Shown here: positions 28,863-38,343 of the stretch, in pieces | Numbering within the stretch: position 1 is the stretch's first letter | Layout of the letters: the number at the start of each line of letters is the position of its first letter | Assembly (NCBI GenBank): GCA_963746885.1 | Contig: CAVVDM010000016.1 | Location: 1-64,000 of the forward strand | Source of the DNA: DATARH01 sp963746885 | GTDB lineage: Bacteria; Pseudomonadota; Alphaproteobacteria; ATCC43930; CGMCC-115725 | Length of the DNA: 64,000 nt | Direction of reading: 5' to 3' | Made by a program: the position numbers and the translations under genes | Notes under the pieces: generated by a model | Told to the model about the DNA's origin: nothing | What the model saw: only the letters and a program-made list of their open reading frames with translations | The model's database searches: none

Positions 28863-30623
28863 TCACGCCACCCGGTCGCCCTGCTTGATCTCGACGGTGC
28901 GGTTGTCGACCGCCGGCAGCATCTGGCCGGGGTCGCGGGTCACCACGACATCGATAACCGTCGGGCGGTCGCGCTCGGCCATGCCGGCCGCGAGCGCGGG
29001 CGCCAGCGCCTCGGGGTCCTCGACCCGGATGCCGCCGACGCCCATCGCGCGGGCGACCGCGGCATAATCCATCTCGCTGAGGTCGGCGGACTGGTAGCGC
29101 CCGCCCATCATCGCGTGCTGCAGGGCCTTCACGTAGCCCGAGGCGGCATTGTTGATGACGACGACGGTCAGCCCCAGCGCGGCGCGGCGCGCGGTTTCGA
29201 GCTCGCCCAGCATCATGTTAAAGCCGCCGTCGCCGCTGATCGCGACGACCGGTGCCCCTGGCGCCGCCATCGCCGCGCCGATGCCGCCGGGCAGCCCGTA
29301 GCCGATCGAGGCAAAGCCGCGATCCGGGATGAAATGGCGGCCCGGCGTTTTGGTGTCGTAGAGCAGCCCGGTCCAATGTCCGGCAAAGCCGCCATCGGCG
29401 ACGAGGATCGCATCTTCCGGCAGCGTGCGGTTCAGCTCGGTGCATAGCCGCGCCATGTGGATCGGCCGGTCGCGCGAGTGGAGGCGCGGCGCCGCCTCCT
29501 CGGCCCACGCCCTCATGCGTCCGGGGATCTCTCCGATGTAATCGGCGCGGGCTGCGCGGGCAGCCCGGGCGCCATTGGCGAGCGCCTCGGCGAGATCCTC
29601 AAGCCCGGCGCGCGCATCGCCCCACAGCGCCACCGCGGCCGGCTTGCAGCGGCCGATCTCCTCGGCGACGATCTCCAGGTGGATGATCGGGATGTGCGGC
29701 GGCGGCAGCGCGTAGCGCTTGGTCGCGATCTCGCCGAGCTTGCAGCCGACGACGAGCAGGCAATCCGACGCCTCGATCAGCTCGTTGGCGATGCGCGCAT
29801 AGCGGCCGAACAAGCCGACATTCAGCGGATGGGTGCAGGCGATGCCGCCCTTGCCGCTCATCGTGTGCGCCACCGGGATCGACTGCGCCTCGGCCAGCGC
29901 CAGCAGCGCAGCGTAGGCCTGCGAGATGTGGATGCCGCCGCCGACCAGCATCAGGGGCCGCTTGGCGGCGGCGAGCAGCCGCGCGGCGTGGTCGATGTCG
30001 GCGCGGTCGGGGCGTATGCGCCGCGCCGGCGCCGCCAGCGTCGCCGGGTCGATGGCGAAATCGTCGGCGGTGAAATCGTGAACGCCGTGGCACACGTCCT
30101 CGGGCACGTCGAGCAGTACCGGCCCGGGTCGGCCGGAGGTTGCAACCGCGAAGGCGCGGCGGGTCAATTCCGGGATGCGGCTCGTCGCCTCGACCCGGAT
30201 CAACTCCTTGACCGCGGGCCGCAGGATCTCGGCCTGGCGACATTCCTGCGTCATGTTCTTCCAGGAATGGGTGCGGTTGGTGTCGCCGGTAATGGCGACG
30301 ATCGGGATCCCGCCATTGGTCGATTCGACAAGGCCGGTGACGAGGTTGGTCGCGCCGGGGCCGAGCGTGCCGTCGCAGATCCCGGGGCGACCCGTCACGC
30401 GCGCATAGGCGTCGGCGGCAAAGGCGCCGCAGCGCTCGTCGTTGATCAGGAAATGCCGCAGGCCGAGCTGCCCCATCGCGTCATAGAACGGCAGCAGCTG
30501 AAACCCGCCCATGCCGAACATCGGCCCGGCGCCGCTGAGGCGCAGCATTTCGGCGAGCGCCCGCCCGCCGGTCATCTGCCCTTCGGGGCGGTTCTGCCGG
30601 GTCGCATCGGCGGTGTTCGTCAT
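28863..30623 (-). CDS. Thiamine diphosphate-dependent enzyme, acetolactate synthase-like
   Basis: A 586-aa three-domain ThDP enzyme. N-terminal Pyr domain with INDERCGAFAADAYARVTGRPG, including the cofactor-activating Glu; middle domain AAKRPLMLVGGGIH; C-terminal PP domain with the GDGGFNMMLGELETARR metal/ThDP motif and NNAASGYVKAL. The sequence is distant from IlvB, so a decarboxylase, carboligase or sulfoacetaldehyde-acetyltransferase-like role is equally possible. Its ATG overlaps the stop of the upstream duplicated protein (ATGA at 30620-30623), which ties the two proteins together. Not the branched-chain IlvB despite the neighbouring leuA: opposite strand and no IlvN. Confidence 0.87.
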   Translation of the reverse strand: MTNTADATRQNRPEGQMTGGRALAEMLRLSGAGPMFGMGGFQLLPFYDAMGQLGLRHFLINDERCGAFAADAYARVTGRPGICDGTLGPGATNLVTGLVESTNGGIPIVAITGDTNRTHSWKNMTQECRQAEILRPAVKELIRVEATSRIPELTRRAFAVATSGRPGPVLLDVPEDVCHGVHDFTADDFAIDPATLAAPARRIRPDRADIDHAARLLAAAKRPLMLVGGGIHISQAYAALLALAEAQSIPVAHTMSGKGGIACTHPLNVGLFGRYARIANELIEASDCLLVVGCKLGEIATKRYALPPPHIPIIHLEIVAEEIGRCKPAAVALWGDARAGLEDLAEALANGARAARAARADYIGEIPGRMRAWAEEAAPRLHSRDRPIHMARLCTELNRTLPEDAILVADGGFAGHWTGLLYDTKTPGRHFIPDRGFASIGYGLPGGIGAAMAAPGAPVVAISGDGGFNMMLGELETARRAALGLTVVVINNAASGYVKALQHAMMGGRYQSADLSEMDYAAVARAMGVGGIRVEDPEALAPALAAGMAERDRPTVIDVVVTRDPGQMLPAVDNRTVEIKQGDRVA

Positions 30624-31442
30624 GGCTCAGTCCTCCCTGCAAATGCGCGGCGCAGCATCGCGACGGCATCGCGTGCGGTCATGCCCGGCACCAGCCCGAG
30701 CGCGGCTGCACGCGCGTTGACCCGCGACAGGATGCCATCCTCGTAGGTCGAGCGCGCGTCGCCGATGCGAGCGCTCGCCGCCGACACGGTCGCGGCGGCA
30801 ATGCCCCGGGCGTCGAGCGCCGGCAGGCGCGATACCCCGGCCTCGTCGACGCCGATCCCGGCATCGTTGTAGAAGGCGGCGCGCACGTCGTATTTGAGCG
30901 CGGTCTCCGGCCGGCCGCCGAGCAGCCCGCCATGCGAGCCGGTGACGACGATCGCGTCGCGATGCTCGGGCGATCACCAGGGAGGCCGAATCGATGGCCC
31001 AGACCTGCGGCGCCTCGGCGACCAGCAGAAACGCGGCTTCGAGCGCCGGCGGCGGCTCGCGTCGCACCGGCGCGGCCTGGCGCAAGGCTTTTGCCGCGTC
31101 GCGGCAGGCCATGCCCGGCCGGCAGCCGAGCGCCGCGGCAAGCGCATTGACGTGCGTGATGACGCCGCGCGCCAGCATGTCGGCGCCGTCGCCGATCCGC
31201 GCCGTGTCGTGCCCGACCGTCGCGGCGGGGATGCGAAGCTCCTGCAGATAATCGAGGCCGCCGATGCCGGCACGGTCGCGCCCCTCACCGGCATCGTTGA
31301 AGATCGCGGCGGCGGCTCCGAGCTTGGCCGCGAGATAGGCGGCATAGAGCCCGCCATGCGAGGCATTGACGACGACCGCGCCGGCGGCCTCGCCGCCCAC
31401 CCGGGTGATGCTGTCGGCGGTGATGATCGGCGCATCGGCCAT
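30620..31442 (-). CDS. Internally duplicated protein of unknown function, one frameshift
   Basis: About 273 aa from ATG 31442 (MADAPIITADSITRVG). It consists of two homologous halves: VVVNASHGGLYAAYLA, AAIFNDAGEGRDRAGI, YLQELRIPAATVGHDTARIGDG and GVITHVNALAAALG in the first, and VVTGSHGG, AAFYNDAGIGVDEAGV, LDARGIAAATVSAASARIGDA and GILSRVNARAAALG in the second. The repeated SHGG, F-N-DAG and RIGD motifs suggest an active or binding site present twice. The frame breaks at about 30965; removing one C of CCC makes the second half continuous (LVIAEHRDAIVVTGSHGG). I do not recognise the family with confidence. Translationally coupled to the ThDP enzyme. Confidence 0.75.
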
Positions 31443-31586
31443 GGCTGGAACAACTCGCGGGGGATGCCGGCGCTCATCATGCCGGCACCGGGATGCCGGT
31501 AACAAGTCCCGCGGCTGGACGCGTCGGTGCCGTCCGTGCCAAGGTCACGGCCCCCGGGAGGCGGTCGCACATCGGCCGCTGCGGAG

Positions 31587-32264
31587 ATGGCAGTGGTTAC
31601 GCTCGAGCATATCGGCAAACGCTTCGGCTCCGGCCCTCAGATCCTGTCGGACGTGTCGCTCGCCGTGCAGCCGGGCGGGTTCTATTTCCTGACCGGTGCC
31701 GGCGGGGCCGGCAAGACCACACTGTTGAAGATCATCACCCTTGCCGAGAAGCCCTCGACCGGGCGGATGAGCCTGTTTGGCGTCAACCCCGCCGCGCTCG
31801 GCCGTGCCGCGCAGGCGGGGCTGCGCCGCCGCATCGGGATCGTCTTTCAGGATGTCCGGCTGGTCGATGAGCTGAGCGTGCGGGACAATGTCGCGCTGCC
31901 GCTGCGGCTCGTCGGCGCGCCGGAGCAACGGATCGGCGACAACGTCGGCGAGCTGCTCGCCTGGGTGGGCTTGGCGGAGCGGGGGGACGCGCCGGCGTCG
32001 GTGCTGTCCGGGGGGGAGCGGCAACGTGTCGCCATCGCGCGTGCGATCATCTGCCGGCCCGAGCTCTTGATCGCCGACGAGCCCACCGGCAATGTCGATG
32101 ACGAGGTCGCGCTGTTGCTGGTCCGCGTATTCGAGCACATCAACCGCCTGGGCGCGACGGTCCTGATCGCCACCCACGACATCGCCTTCGCCGATCAGTT
32201 CGAGCATCAGCGGCTTCACCTGGAGCGTGGCACGCTGTCGGCGGCCGGTGCCGCTGTCGCATGA
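31587..32264 (+). CDS. ftsE: Cell division ATP-binding protein FtsE
   Basis: A 225-aa ABC ATPase: Walker A GAGGAGKTT, signature LSGGERQRVAIARA, Walker B LLIADEPTGNVDDE, and the switch His in ATHD. It pairs with the next gene, FtsX, which it overlaps by 4 bases (ATGA), in the complex that activates peptidoglycan hydrolases at the septum. Start ATG 31587 behind GCGGAG; upstream extension of the frame has no similarity. First gene of ftsE-ftsX-ydcF-plsC. Confidence 0.93.
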   Translation: MAVVTLEHIGKRFGSGPQILSDVSLAVQPGGFYFLTGAGGAGKTTLLKIITLAEKPSTGRMSLFGVNPAALGRAAQAGLRRRIGIVFQDVRLVDELSVRDNVALPLRLVGAPEQRIGDNVGELLAWVGLAERGDAPASVLSGGERQRVAIARAIICRPELLIADEPTGNVDDEVALLLVRVFEHINRLGATVLIATHDIAFADQFEHQRLHLERGTLSAAGAAVA

Positions 32265-33155
32265 TGATCGCGGACTGGTTCGGGACGGCGCGGCGCACCC
32301 TTCCGCTGGGGCGGGACGGAGCGTCTTCTTTCCTGCCCTGCGTGCTCGCGCTGATGGTTTATGTCGCCGGGCTCAGCGGCGTCATGCTGATGCTGGTGGG
32401 CGACACGCTGCGTGCCGCGAACCATTCGCTGGCGACGACGATGACCTTGCAGGTCCCGGCTGACGAGTTCGAACGGGCGGATCGAGACGCTGCTGGCCTT
32501 GCTGCATCAAACTCCGGGCATCGTTTCGGTGCATTTGCTGACGCCGGCCGAAACGGCGCATCTGCTCGAGCCGTGGCTCGGCCCCTCGGTGCCGTTCGCC
32601 GACCTGCCGATGCCGCGCCTGGTCGATCTGCGCACTGATCCCGCCAAAACGATAGACCTTGCGACCTTGCGCAAGCACCTTGCCTCGGTCGTTCCGGGGG
32701 CGCGGCTCGACGAGCATCGGGCCTGGCTGCAGGGGCTGCACGCGGCGGCGCTGCGACTTGACCTCATTCTGGCCGCCGGTCTCGCCGTCGCGCTGGCGTT
32801 GGTCGCGACGTCAGCTGCGGCGACGACCCGCAGCGCGCTGATCGCCCACCACTCGCTGATCGACCTTGTGCTTCTGCTCGGTGCCGCCGACAGCGCCATC
32901 GCCTCGCCGTTTGCGGTCCGCGCTTTGCGGCTGGGCTTGTTGGGCGGGGTGATCGGGTCCGCCGTCCTTGCGTTGACGATCGCCGCGCTGGGCAATGTGG
33001 CCGGCATCGTCGAGCCGGCCGTGCCGATCGCGGGCACGGGGGTTGCCGATTGGCGGCTGTGGGCGATCCTGATCGGCCTCGTCGTCGCTGCCGGGCTGAT
33101 CGCGACGGCAAGCTCGTGGCTGACCGTGTGGCGCCTTCTCGCGCGGATGTCGTGA
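32261..33155 (+). CDS. ftsX: Cell division permease FtsX, one frameshift
   Basis: Membrane partner of FtsE, about 297 aa. N-terminal TM (FLPCVLALMVYVAGLSGVMLM), periplasmic region with TLLALLHQTPGIVSVHLLTPAE and DLRTDPAKTIDLATLRK, then three C-terminal TMs (LDLILAAGLAVALALVATSAAA, GLLGGVIGSAVLALTIAAL, LWAILIGLVVAAGLIATASSW). The frame breaks at about 32468: taking one T from GAGTTCG restores an uninterrupted reading (ADESNGRIETLLALL). Diverged in the alphaproteobacterial way but position, topology and partner make the call firm. Confidence 0.9.
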
Positions 33156-33161
33156 GCGGCG

Positions 33162-33830
33162 GTGCGCTGGCTGTCGACCCCGCCCCGCCGCCTGCTGGTG
33201 CTCGTTGCAGCCATTGCGGTGCTGTGGCTCGGCGGCCTCGCGGCCTTTGTCGCGAGCAGCCTGTCGATCGGTGACAGGCGGCTGGCCCCGACCGATGCGA
33301 TCGTCGTGCTTACCGGCGGCCGCTTGCGCCTCGAAACCGGACTTCAGCTGCTGGCCGCCGGCCGGGCGAGCAAGCTGTTCATCTCGGGCGTCAACCAGCG
33401 GGTCGATCGCGAGGCGTTGCTGCGCGCGCTGGGGCCGTCAGCGCAGCGCGAGGCGTGCTGCATCGTGCTTGGCCACGAAGCCGCCGACACCTTGGGCAAT
33501 GCCCGCGAGACGGCGAGCTGGATGCGCGCGGAGGGCTATAAGAGCCTGCGTCTGGTCACCAGCTGGTATCATATGCGGCGCAGCCTCCTGGAGTTCGAGC
33601 GCGCCATGCCGCAGATCGCCATCGTCGCGCACCCGGTATACGCGCCGCATGTCGAGCCGGAACGCTGGTGGGCCTGGCATGGCGCGGCTCTGCTGGTGAT
33701 CGGCGAGTACCACAAATACCTGGCCGCCTGCCTGCGCTCGCTGTTCCAGACGGCATTTCCCACTCTGTCTGCGCCGCCGCCGATCCGGACCACCGCCGAC
33801 CGCAGCGGTGCCACAGAGCACGGGCGATGA
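33162..33830 (+). CDS. YdcF-like DUF218 membrane protein
   Basis: A 222-aa protein with one N-terminal TM (LLVLVAAIAVLWLGGLAAFVASS) and a DUF218 domain: DAIVVLTGGRLRLETGLQLL, SKLFISGVNQ, EAADTLGNARETASWMR and LVTSWYHMRRSLLEF. DUF218 proteins such as ElyC/SanA affect envelope and vancomycin phenotypes; the biochemical activity is unsettled. GTG start 7 bp after ftsX; its stop overlaps the plsC ATG (ATGA). Conserved location between ftsX and plsC suggests an envelope role. Confidence 0.9.
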   Translation: MRWLSTPPRRLLVLVAAIAVLWLGGLAAFVASSLSIGDRRLAPTDAIVVLTGGRLRLETGLQLLAAGRASKLFISGVNQRVDREALLRALGPSAQREACCIVLGHEAADTLGNARETASWMRAEGYKSLRLVTSWYHMRRSLLEFERAMPQIAIVAHPVYAPHVEPERWWAWHGAALLVIGEYHKYLAACLRSLFQTAFPTLSAPPPIRTTADRSGATEHGR

Positions 33831-34588
33831 ACCTGCTGCGCGCGCTCGCTTTCAACATCGCCTTTGTCGCGGTGACAGGGCTGCTGGGCGTGGCGGGATT
33901 GCCGCTGTTATTGACGCCGCGACGCTGGGTCATGGGGTTCGGCCGGTTCTGGGCGCAATGCGTGCTTGCGCTATTGAAGGCGATCGTCGGGCTCGACGGT
34001 GAGGTGCGCGGCCTTGAGCACCTGCCGCCCGGCCCCTGCCTGATCGCGATGAAGCACCAGTCGGCCTGGGACACGCTGATCCTGCCGATCGCGCTCGGCG
34101 ATCCGGCGGTCGTGCTCAAGCGTGAGCTGTTATTGGTGCCGTTCTACGGCTGGTACGCGGCGCGCGCCGGTTCGATTGCGATCGACCGCCGGGGTGGCGC
34201 CGCGGCATTGCGCCATATGGTGGCGGCGGCGCGGCACGCTGCGGCGATGGGGCGCAAGGTCGTGATCTTTCCCGAGGGAACCCGAACGGCGCCCGGCGCG
34301 CGCCGCCTCTACCAGCCGGGGGTTGCCGCACTCTATCAGGCTCTGCAATTGCCGTTGGTGCCGGCGGCGGTCAATTCCGGGCTGTTCTGGGGCCGTCGCA
34401 GCTTCGTCAAGCGCCGCGGCCACATCACGCTCGCGTTCCTCGACCCGATCCCCCCGGGCCTGCCGCGCCGCCAGCTGATGCGCGAACTGGAAACCCGCAT
34501 CGAAGCAGCCACCGCCACCCTGGAGCAGGAGGCACTTGGCGAGCGGGGACGACAAAACGAGAACGATGCGCTAAAATCGTTCGGCTGA
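33827..34588 (+). CDS. plsC: 1-acyl-sn-glycerol-3-phosphate acyltransferase (PlsC family)
   Basis: A 253-aa acyltransferase making phosphatidic acid from lysophosphatidic acid. N-terminal TM segment; catalytic motif I HQSAWD (HX4D), motif III FPEGTR, and motif II-like GSIAIDRRGG between them. Start ATG 33827 overlaps the stop of the DUF218 gene. Last gene of the ftsE operon; nrdJ follows after 23 bp and could be read through. Confidence 0.92.
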   Translation: MNLLRALAFNIAFVAVTGLLGVAGLPLLLTPRRWVMGFGRFWAQCVLALLKAIVGLDGEVRGLEHLPPGPCLIAMKHQSAWDTLILPIALGDPAVVLKRELLLVPFYGWYAARAGSIAIDRRGGAAALRHMVAAARHAAAMGRKVVIFPEGTRTAPGARRLYQPGVAALYQALQLPLVPAAVNSGLFWGRRSFVKRRGHITLAFLDPIPPGLPRRQLMRELETRIEAATATLEQEALGERGRQNENDALKSFG

Positions 34589-34611
34589 CCGGCCGAGAGG
34601 AAACCGTACAG

Positions 34612-36978
34612 ATGCCCACCGTCGCCTCGATCTCGCAGCAGATCTGGGACATGAAATACCGGCTTAAGGGGCCCAGCGGCGAGCCGGTCGACAAGACAAT
34701 CGAGGATACCTGGCGGCGGGTGGCGCGCGCCTGCGCGGCGCCGGAACAGGACCCGGAGCATTGGGCCGAGCGGTTCTACGCGGCGATGAGCGATTTCCGC
34801 TTTCTGCCGGCCGGCCGCGTCGTCGCCGGTGCCGGCGCCGGGCGGCAGGTGACGCTGTTCAACTGCTTCGTGATGGGGACGGTCCCTGACGACATGGGCG
34901 GCATCTTCGCGCATCTGCGCGAAGCGGCGCTGACAATGCAGCAGGGCGGCGGCATCGGCTACGATTTCTCGACGCTGCGGCCGCGCGGCGCCTACGTCAA
35001 AGGGGTCGGCGCCGACGCCTCGGGGCCGCTCTCGTTCATGGATGTGTGGGACGCGATGTGCCGCACGATCATGAGCGCCGGCTACCGCCGCGGCGCGATG
35101 ATGGCGACCCTGTCGTGCGAGCACCCGGACATCGAGGCGTTCATCGAGGCGAAGCAGGAGCCCGGGCGCCTGCGGATGTTCAACCTGTCGGTGCTGGTGA
35201 CCGACGCCTTCATGCAGGCGGTCGCCGAGGACGCGCCGTGGCAGCTCTCGTTCGGAGGTACGGTCGCCAAGGTCCTGCCCGCGCGCGAGTTGTGGGACAA
35301 GATCATGCGCGCGACCTACGCCTATGCCGAACCCGGCGTCATCTTCATCGACCGCATCAACCGCCGCAACAATTTGTGGTATTGCGAGACGATCCAGGCG
35401 ACCAATCCGTGTGGCGAGCAGCCTTTGCCGCCCTATGGCGCGTGTCTCCTCGGCTCGTTGAACCTGGCGCGCTTCGTCGAGCACCCGTTCACCCCCGAGG
35501 CGCGGCTCGACACGGAGCGGCTGGCGGCGCTCGTCCCCGACGTCGTGCGCCTGCTCGACAACGTCATCGACATCTCGCGCTTTCCGCTGCCGCAGCAGCA
35601 GGACGAGGCGCAGCAGAAGCGCCGCATCGGGCTCGGCATCACCGGGCTGGCCGACGCGCTGATCCTGTGCGGCCTGCGCTACGGCTCGCGCGAGGCGGTC
35701 GCCGCGACCGAAGCGTGGCTCGCCGCGATCCAGCGCGCCGCCTATCTCGCCTCGACCGTGCTCGCCGCCGAGAAGGGCGCCTTCCCGCTCTATGACCGCG
35801 ACAAATATCTTGCCGGCGAGACCGTCGCGGCGCTCGACGCCGATGTGCGCGACGCGATCGCCGAGCACGGCATCCGCAACGCGCTTTTAACCTCGGTGGC
35901 GCCGACCGGCACGATCTCGCTGTTCGCCGACAACGTCTCGTCGGGCCTGGAGCCGGTATTCAGCTTCCGCTACACGCGCAATGTGCTGATGCCGGACGGG
36001 TCGCGGCGCGAGGAGGAGGTGACCGACTACGCCTATCGCGCCTTCCGCCGTCTGAGGGGCGACGGCGTGCCGTTGCCCGACTATTTCGTCGATGCGCAGA
36101 CGCTGTCGCCCGACGACCATCTCGTCATGCAGGCGGCGGTGCAGCGCCACATCGACAGCTCGATCTCGAAGACGATCAACGTGCCGGCCGACATCCCGTT
36201 CGAGCGCTTCCGCGACATCTATGCCCAGGCTTACGCGCTCGGCTGCAAGGGCTGTACGACCTACCGGCCGAACGAGATCACCGGCTCCGTGCTGGAGGCC
36301 CGCCCCGAGCGGCCGGCCGAGGCGCCACGCCCCTTGCCGCCGCGCCAGGCCGAATTGCCGCTGCCCGCCCCGGCGGCGGCGGCTGCCCGGCCGGCCGATG
36401 TCTACGAGGCCGGCGGCGTCGTCTACATGACGCAGCCGCTGTCGCGCCCGGAGGCCTTGCCCGGCCAGACCTACAAGATCACCTGGCCGGACAGTGAGCA
36501 CGCGCTTTACATCACGCTGAACGACATCATCCAGGACGGCAGGCGACGCCCGTTCGAGATCTTCATCAACTCGAAGAACATGGAGCATTACGCCTGGACC
36601 GTGGCGTTGACCCGCATGATCAGCGCGGTGTTCCGGCGCGGCGGCGATGTGTCGTTTGTCGTCGAGGAGATGAAGGCGGTGTTCGACCCGCGCGGCGGCG
36701 CCTGGATGGAGGGGCGCTATGTGCCCTCGCTGCTGGCCGCGATCGGCGACGTCATCGAGCGCCACATGATCGAGATCGGCTTCCTGCCGCCGAAGCACAG
36801 CCACGCAGCGGAGCGCTCGGCGCAGGTGGTCAATCTGGAGGCGGAGCGGCCGCCCGTGCCCGCCCTCGGGCTGGCCGGGCCGCACCTGCGGCAATGCCCC
36901 AAATGCGGCGAGGCCGCCCTGATCCGCCTCGAGGGTTGCGACCAGTGCACCAGCTGCGCCTATTCGAAATGCGGCTAG
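34612..36978 (+). CDS. nrdJ: Adenosylcobalamin-dependent (class II) ribonucleotide reductase
   Basis: A 788-aa class II RNR reducing ribonucleotides with a B12 radical and no NrdB partner. Seen: FNCFVMGTVPDD with the N-terminal redox Cys, GGGIGYDFSTLRPRGA, the radical-site NPCGEQPLPPYGAC, ITGLADALI and APTGTISLFA. The C-terminus has the thioredoxin-accessible Cys-rich tail CPKCGEAALIRLEGCDQC. Residues about 570-615 form an Ala/Pro-rich linker before the C-terminal domain, which is longer than in minimal NrdJ. The gene implies cobalamin uptake or synthesis elsewhere. No cobalamin riboswitch seen in the short gap upstream. Confidence 0.94.
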   Translation: MPTVASISQQIWDMKYRLKGPSGEPVDKTIEDTWRRVARACAAPEQDPEHWAERFYAAMSDFRFLPAGRVVAGAGAGRQVTLFNCFVMGTVPDDMGGIFAHLREAALTMQQGGGIGYDFSTLRPRGAYVKGVGADASGPLSFMDVWDAMCRTIMSAGYRRGAMMATLSCEHPDIEAFIEAKQEPGRLRMFNLSVLVTDAFMQAVAEDAPWQLSFGGTVAKVLPARELWDKIMRATYAYAEPGVIFIDRINRRNNLWYCETIQATNPCGEQPLPPYGACLLGSLNLARFVEHPFTPEARLDTERLAALVPDVVRLLDNVIDISRFPLPQQQDEAQQKRRIGLGITGLADALILCGLRYGSREAVAATEAWLAAIQRAAYLASTVLAAEKGAFPLYDRDKYLAGETVAALDADVRDAIAEHGIRNALLTSVAPTGTISLFADNVSSGLEPVFSFRYTRNVLMPDGSRREEEVTDYAYRAFRRLRGDGVPLPDYFVDAQTLSPDDHLVMQAAVQRHIDSSISKTINVPADIPFERFRDIYAQAYALGCKGCTTYRPNEITGSVLEARPERPAEAPRPLPPRQAELPLPAPAAAAARPADVYEAGGVVYMTQPLSRPEALPGQTYKITWPDSEHALYITLNDIIQDGRRRPFEIFINSKNMEHYAWTVALTRMISAVFRRGGDVSFVVEEMKAVFDPRGGAWMEGRYVPSLLAAIGDVIERHMIEIGFLPPKHSHAAERSAQVVNLEAERPPVPALGLAGPHLRQCPKCGEAALIRLEGCDQCTSCAYSKCG

Positions 36979-37211
36979 GGCGACCGCCGCTCAACATCTT
37001 GTGGTGCAGCGACGGCAAGTAATACCTGACAGGAAAGGTATTCGCGAGCGGCCCTGCCACCGTGAACGCAAGTTAAGACGGGGTGAACTGCGGAAGATAG
37101 CGTGGAAATTAACGAGAATACTTCAGATTTACCTGAAACAATGCGTCATAATGGGGCTTATGCGGCAGGGAGGCGGGTGGAGACACTCTGGTGATGCACC
37201 ATATATTGTCA
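36979..37211. other. AT-rich spacer between convergent genes
   Basis: No gene. Composition falls sharply here and stays low through the next gene. A weak inverted repeat AATACC/GGTATT lies around 37021-37042; no T-tract. Confidence 0.4.
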
Positions 37212-38285
37212 TTACGATCCGATAACGGACACCAAATTGCGGACATAGGCTTCTGTGCTGTTCTCTCTCTCAAACCGGCGAGCGGCCCCCACACCAAGTC
37301 GGGCGCGGAATTCATGGTCTTCTAATAGCCGGCAAATAGCTCCGCGCATCTGCTTGACATCGCCCATATCAACGAACAGAGCGTCCTGCTCGTCCGTGGC
37401 GTATTCCGCCGTAGAGGCCGTCCGAGTGATAATAACTGCCTTTCCGAGTGCGCTCGCCTGAAGTAGCACCATTTGCCCCGCCGATATGTTGTCTACGGAA
37501 AGCGGCACGACGACGAAAAGGGCATTTGCCAGCGCCTCGATATAAGCCATCCCGAAGCAGTCGCGAACCACCGTAATTTGGTCGGATAACCTGATCTGAG
37601 TCACCGGTATGGCAATATCACGAATAATCCGTAGCTTGCACGGCAAGCCGCGGATTGCTTCCGTAAGGGTTCGATAGTCCCTGCTGGAGCGTCCAGCGGT
37701 CACAATGGCGCCATTCTGGTTGCCTGCGGTGGCATAAGCGGCCATCAGCATCTCACGACCGTTCACAGTGGTGCCAAATGGAACGAAGACAAATCGGCAT
37801 TTGACGCTTGGGAAATCCTTAGTGTAACGCTCTATCTCGGTACTAGAGTGGCAGACGCCAATATCTACCATAGAAAATATTAGACCATAATATCGTCGAA
37901 AGACGGGATTTTTGTATCGAGTAATGATGACTGTCTCAAACACGATTAAGGTCGGCAATCGTAGGATGTGCCGAAGGATTCCAAAAACTAGCGCCTCGAC
38001 ATCGGTGTTTACAATTACAGCCGCGGGCTTTGGAGAGCTTAGTACCAGCGAACGGACGGCGGATCGGAGGGCGAGCCAAGTCAATCGCGGATAGACGCTG
38101 AACAGCAGACCAAACACGGTCTTGTATTGGAGGTTAATTTTGGCGCTGAAAAACCGATGCGGTACCTGCAATCGGCGAAGCTCAGCGGCGAATGGCGTGT
38201 TCGTTACATCTGCGGCATAGTGGGGAAAGAAATGAAGCATCGGCGCGCCAGGCATCGAAGGGGGAGTTAGATGCCAACGTATCAT
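37212..38285 (-). CDS. Glycosyltransferase-like protein, low GC (probably acquired)
   Basis: A 357-aa GT-B-type protein. Evidence is the C-terminal layout: GAIVTAGRSSRDYRTLTEAI, then ITVVRDCFGMAYIEALANALFVVVPLS and AGQMVLLQASALGKAVIITRTASTAEYATD, then RFERENSTEAYV, as in GT4-like enzymes, although the usual E-x7-E is changed to AYIEALANA. The N-terminal half carries the hydrophobic segments PAAVIVNTDVEALVFGIL and TLIVFETVIITRY. Start could be ATG 38285, 38255 or 38240. Codon use is far less GC-rich than every neighbour, and so is the flanking DNA, which points to horizontal transfer. No companion sugar genes adjacent. Confidence 0.75.
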   Translation of the reverse strand: MIRWHLTPPSMPGAPMLHFFPHYAADVTNTPFAAELRRLQVPHRFFSAKINLQYKTVFGLLFSVYPRLTWLALRSAVRSLVLSSPKPAAVIVNTDVEALVFGILRHILRLPTLIVFETVIITRYKNPVFRRYYGLIFSMVDIGVCHSSTEIERYTKDFPSVKCRFVFVPFGTTVNGREMLMAAYATAGNQNGAIVTAGRSSRDYRTLTEAIRGLPCKLRIIRDIAIPVTQIRLSDQITVVRDCFGMAYIEALANALFVVVPLSVDNISAGQMVLLQASALGKAVIITRTASTAEYATDEQDALFVDMGDVKQMRGAICRLLEDHEFRARLGVGAARRFERENSTEAYVRNLVSVIGS

Positions 38286-38343
38286 ACGGGCGGCGCGGGC
38301 GCGGAAGATGGGTCGTGATGAACTAGATTTTCCGTAAAGCGAA

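Noticed and set aside
36979..37211. Cobalamin riboswitch near nrdJ
   Set aside because: This lies downstream of nrdJ, and the 23-bp gap upstream is too short; no B12-box seen.
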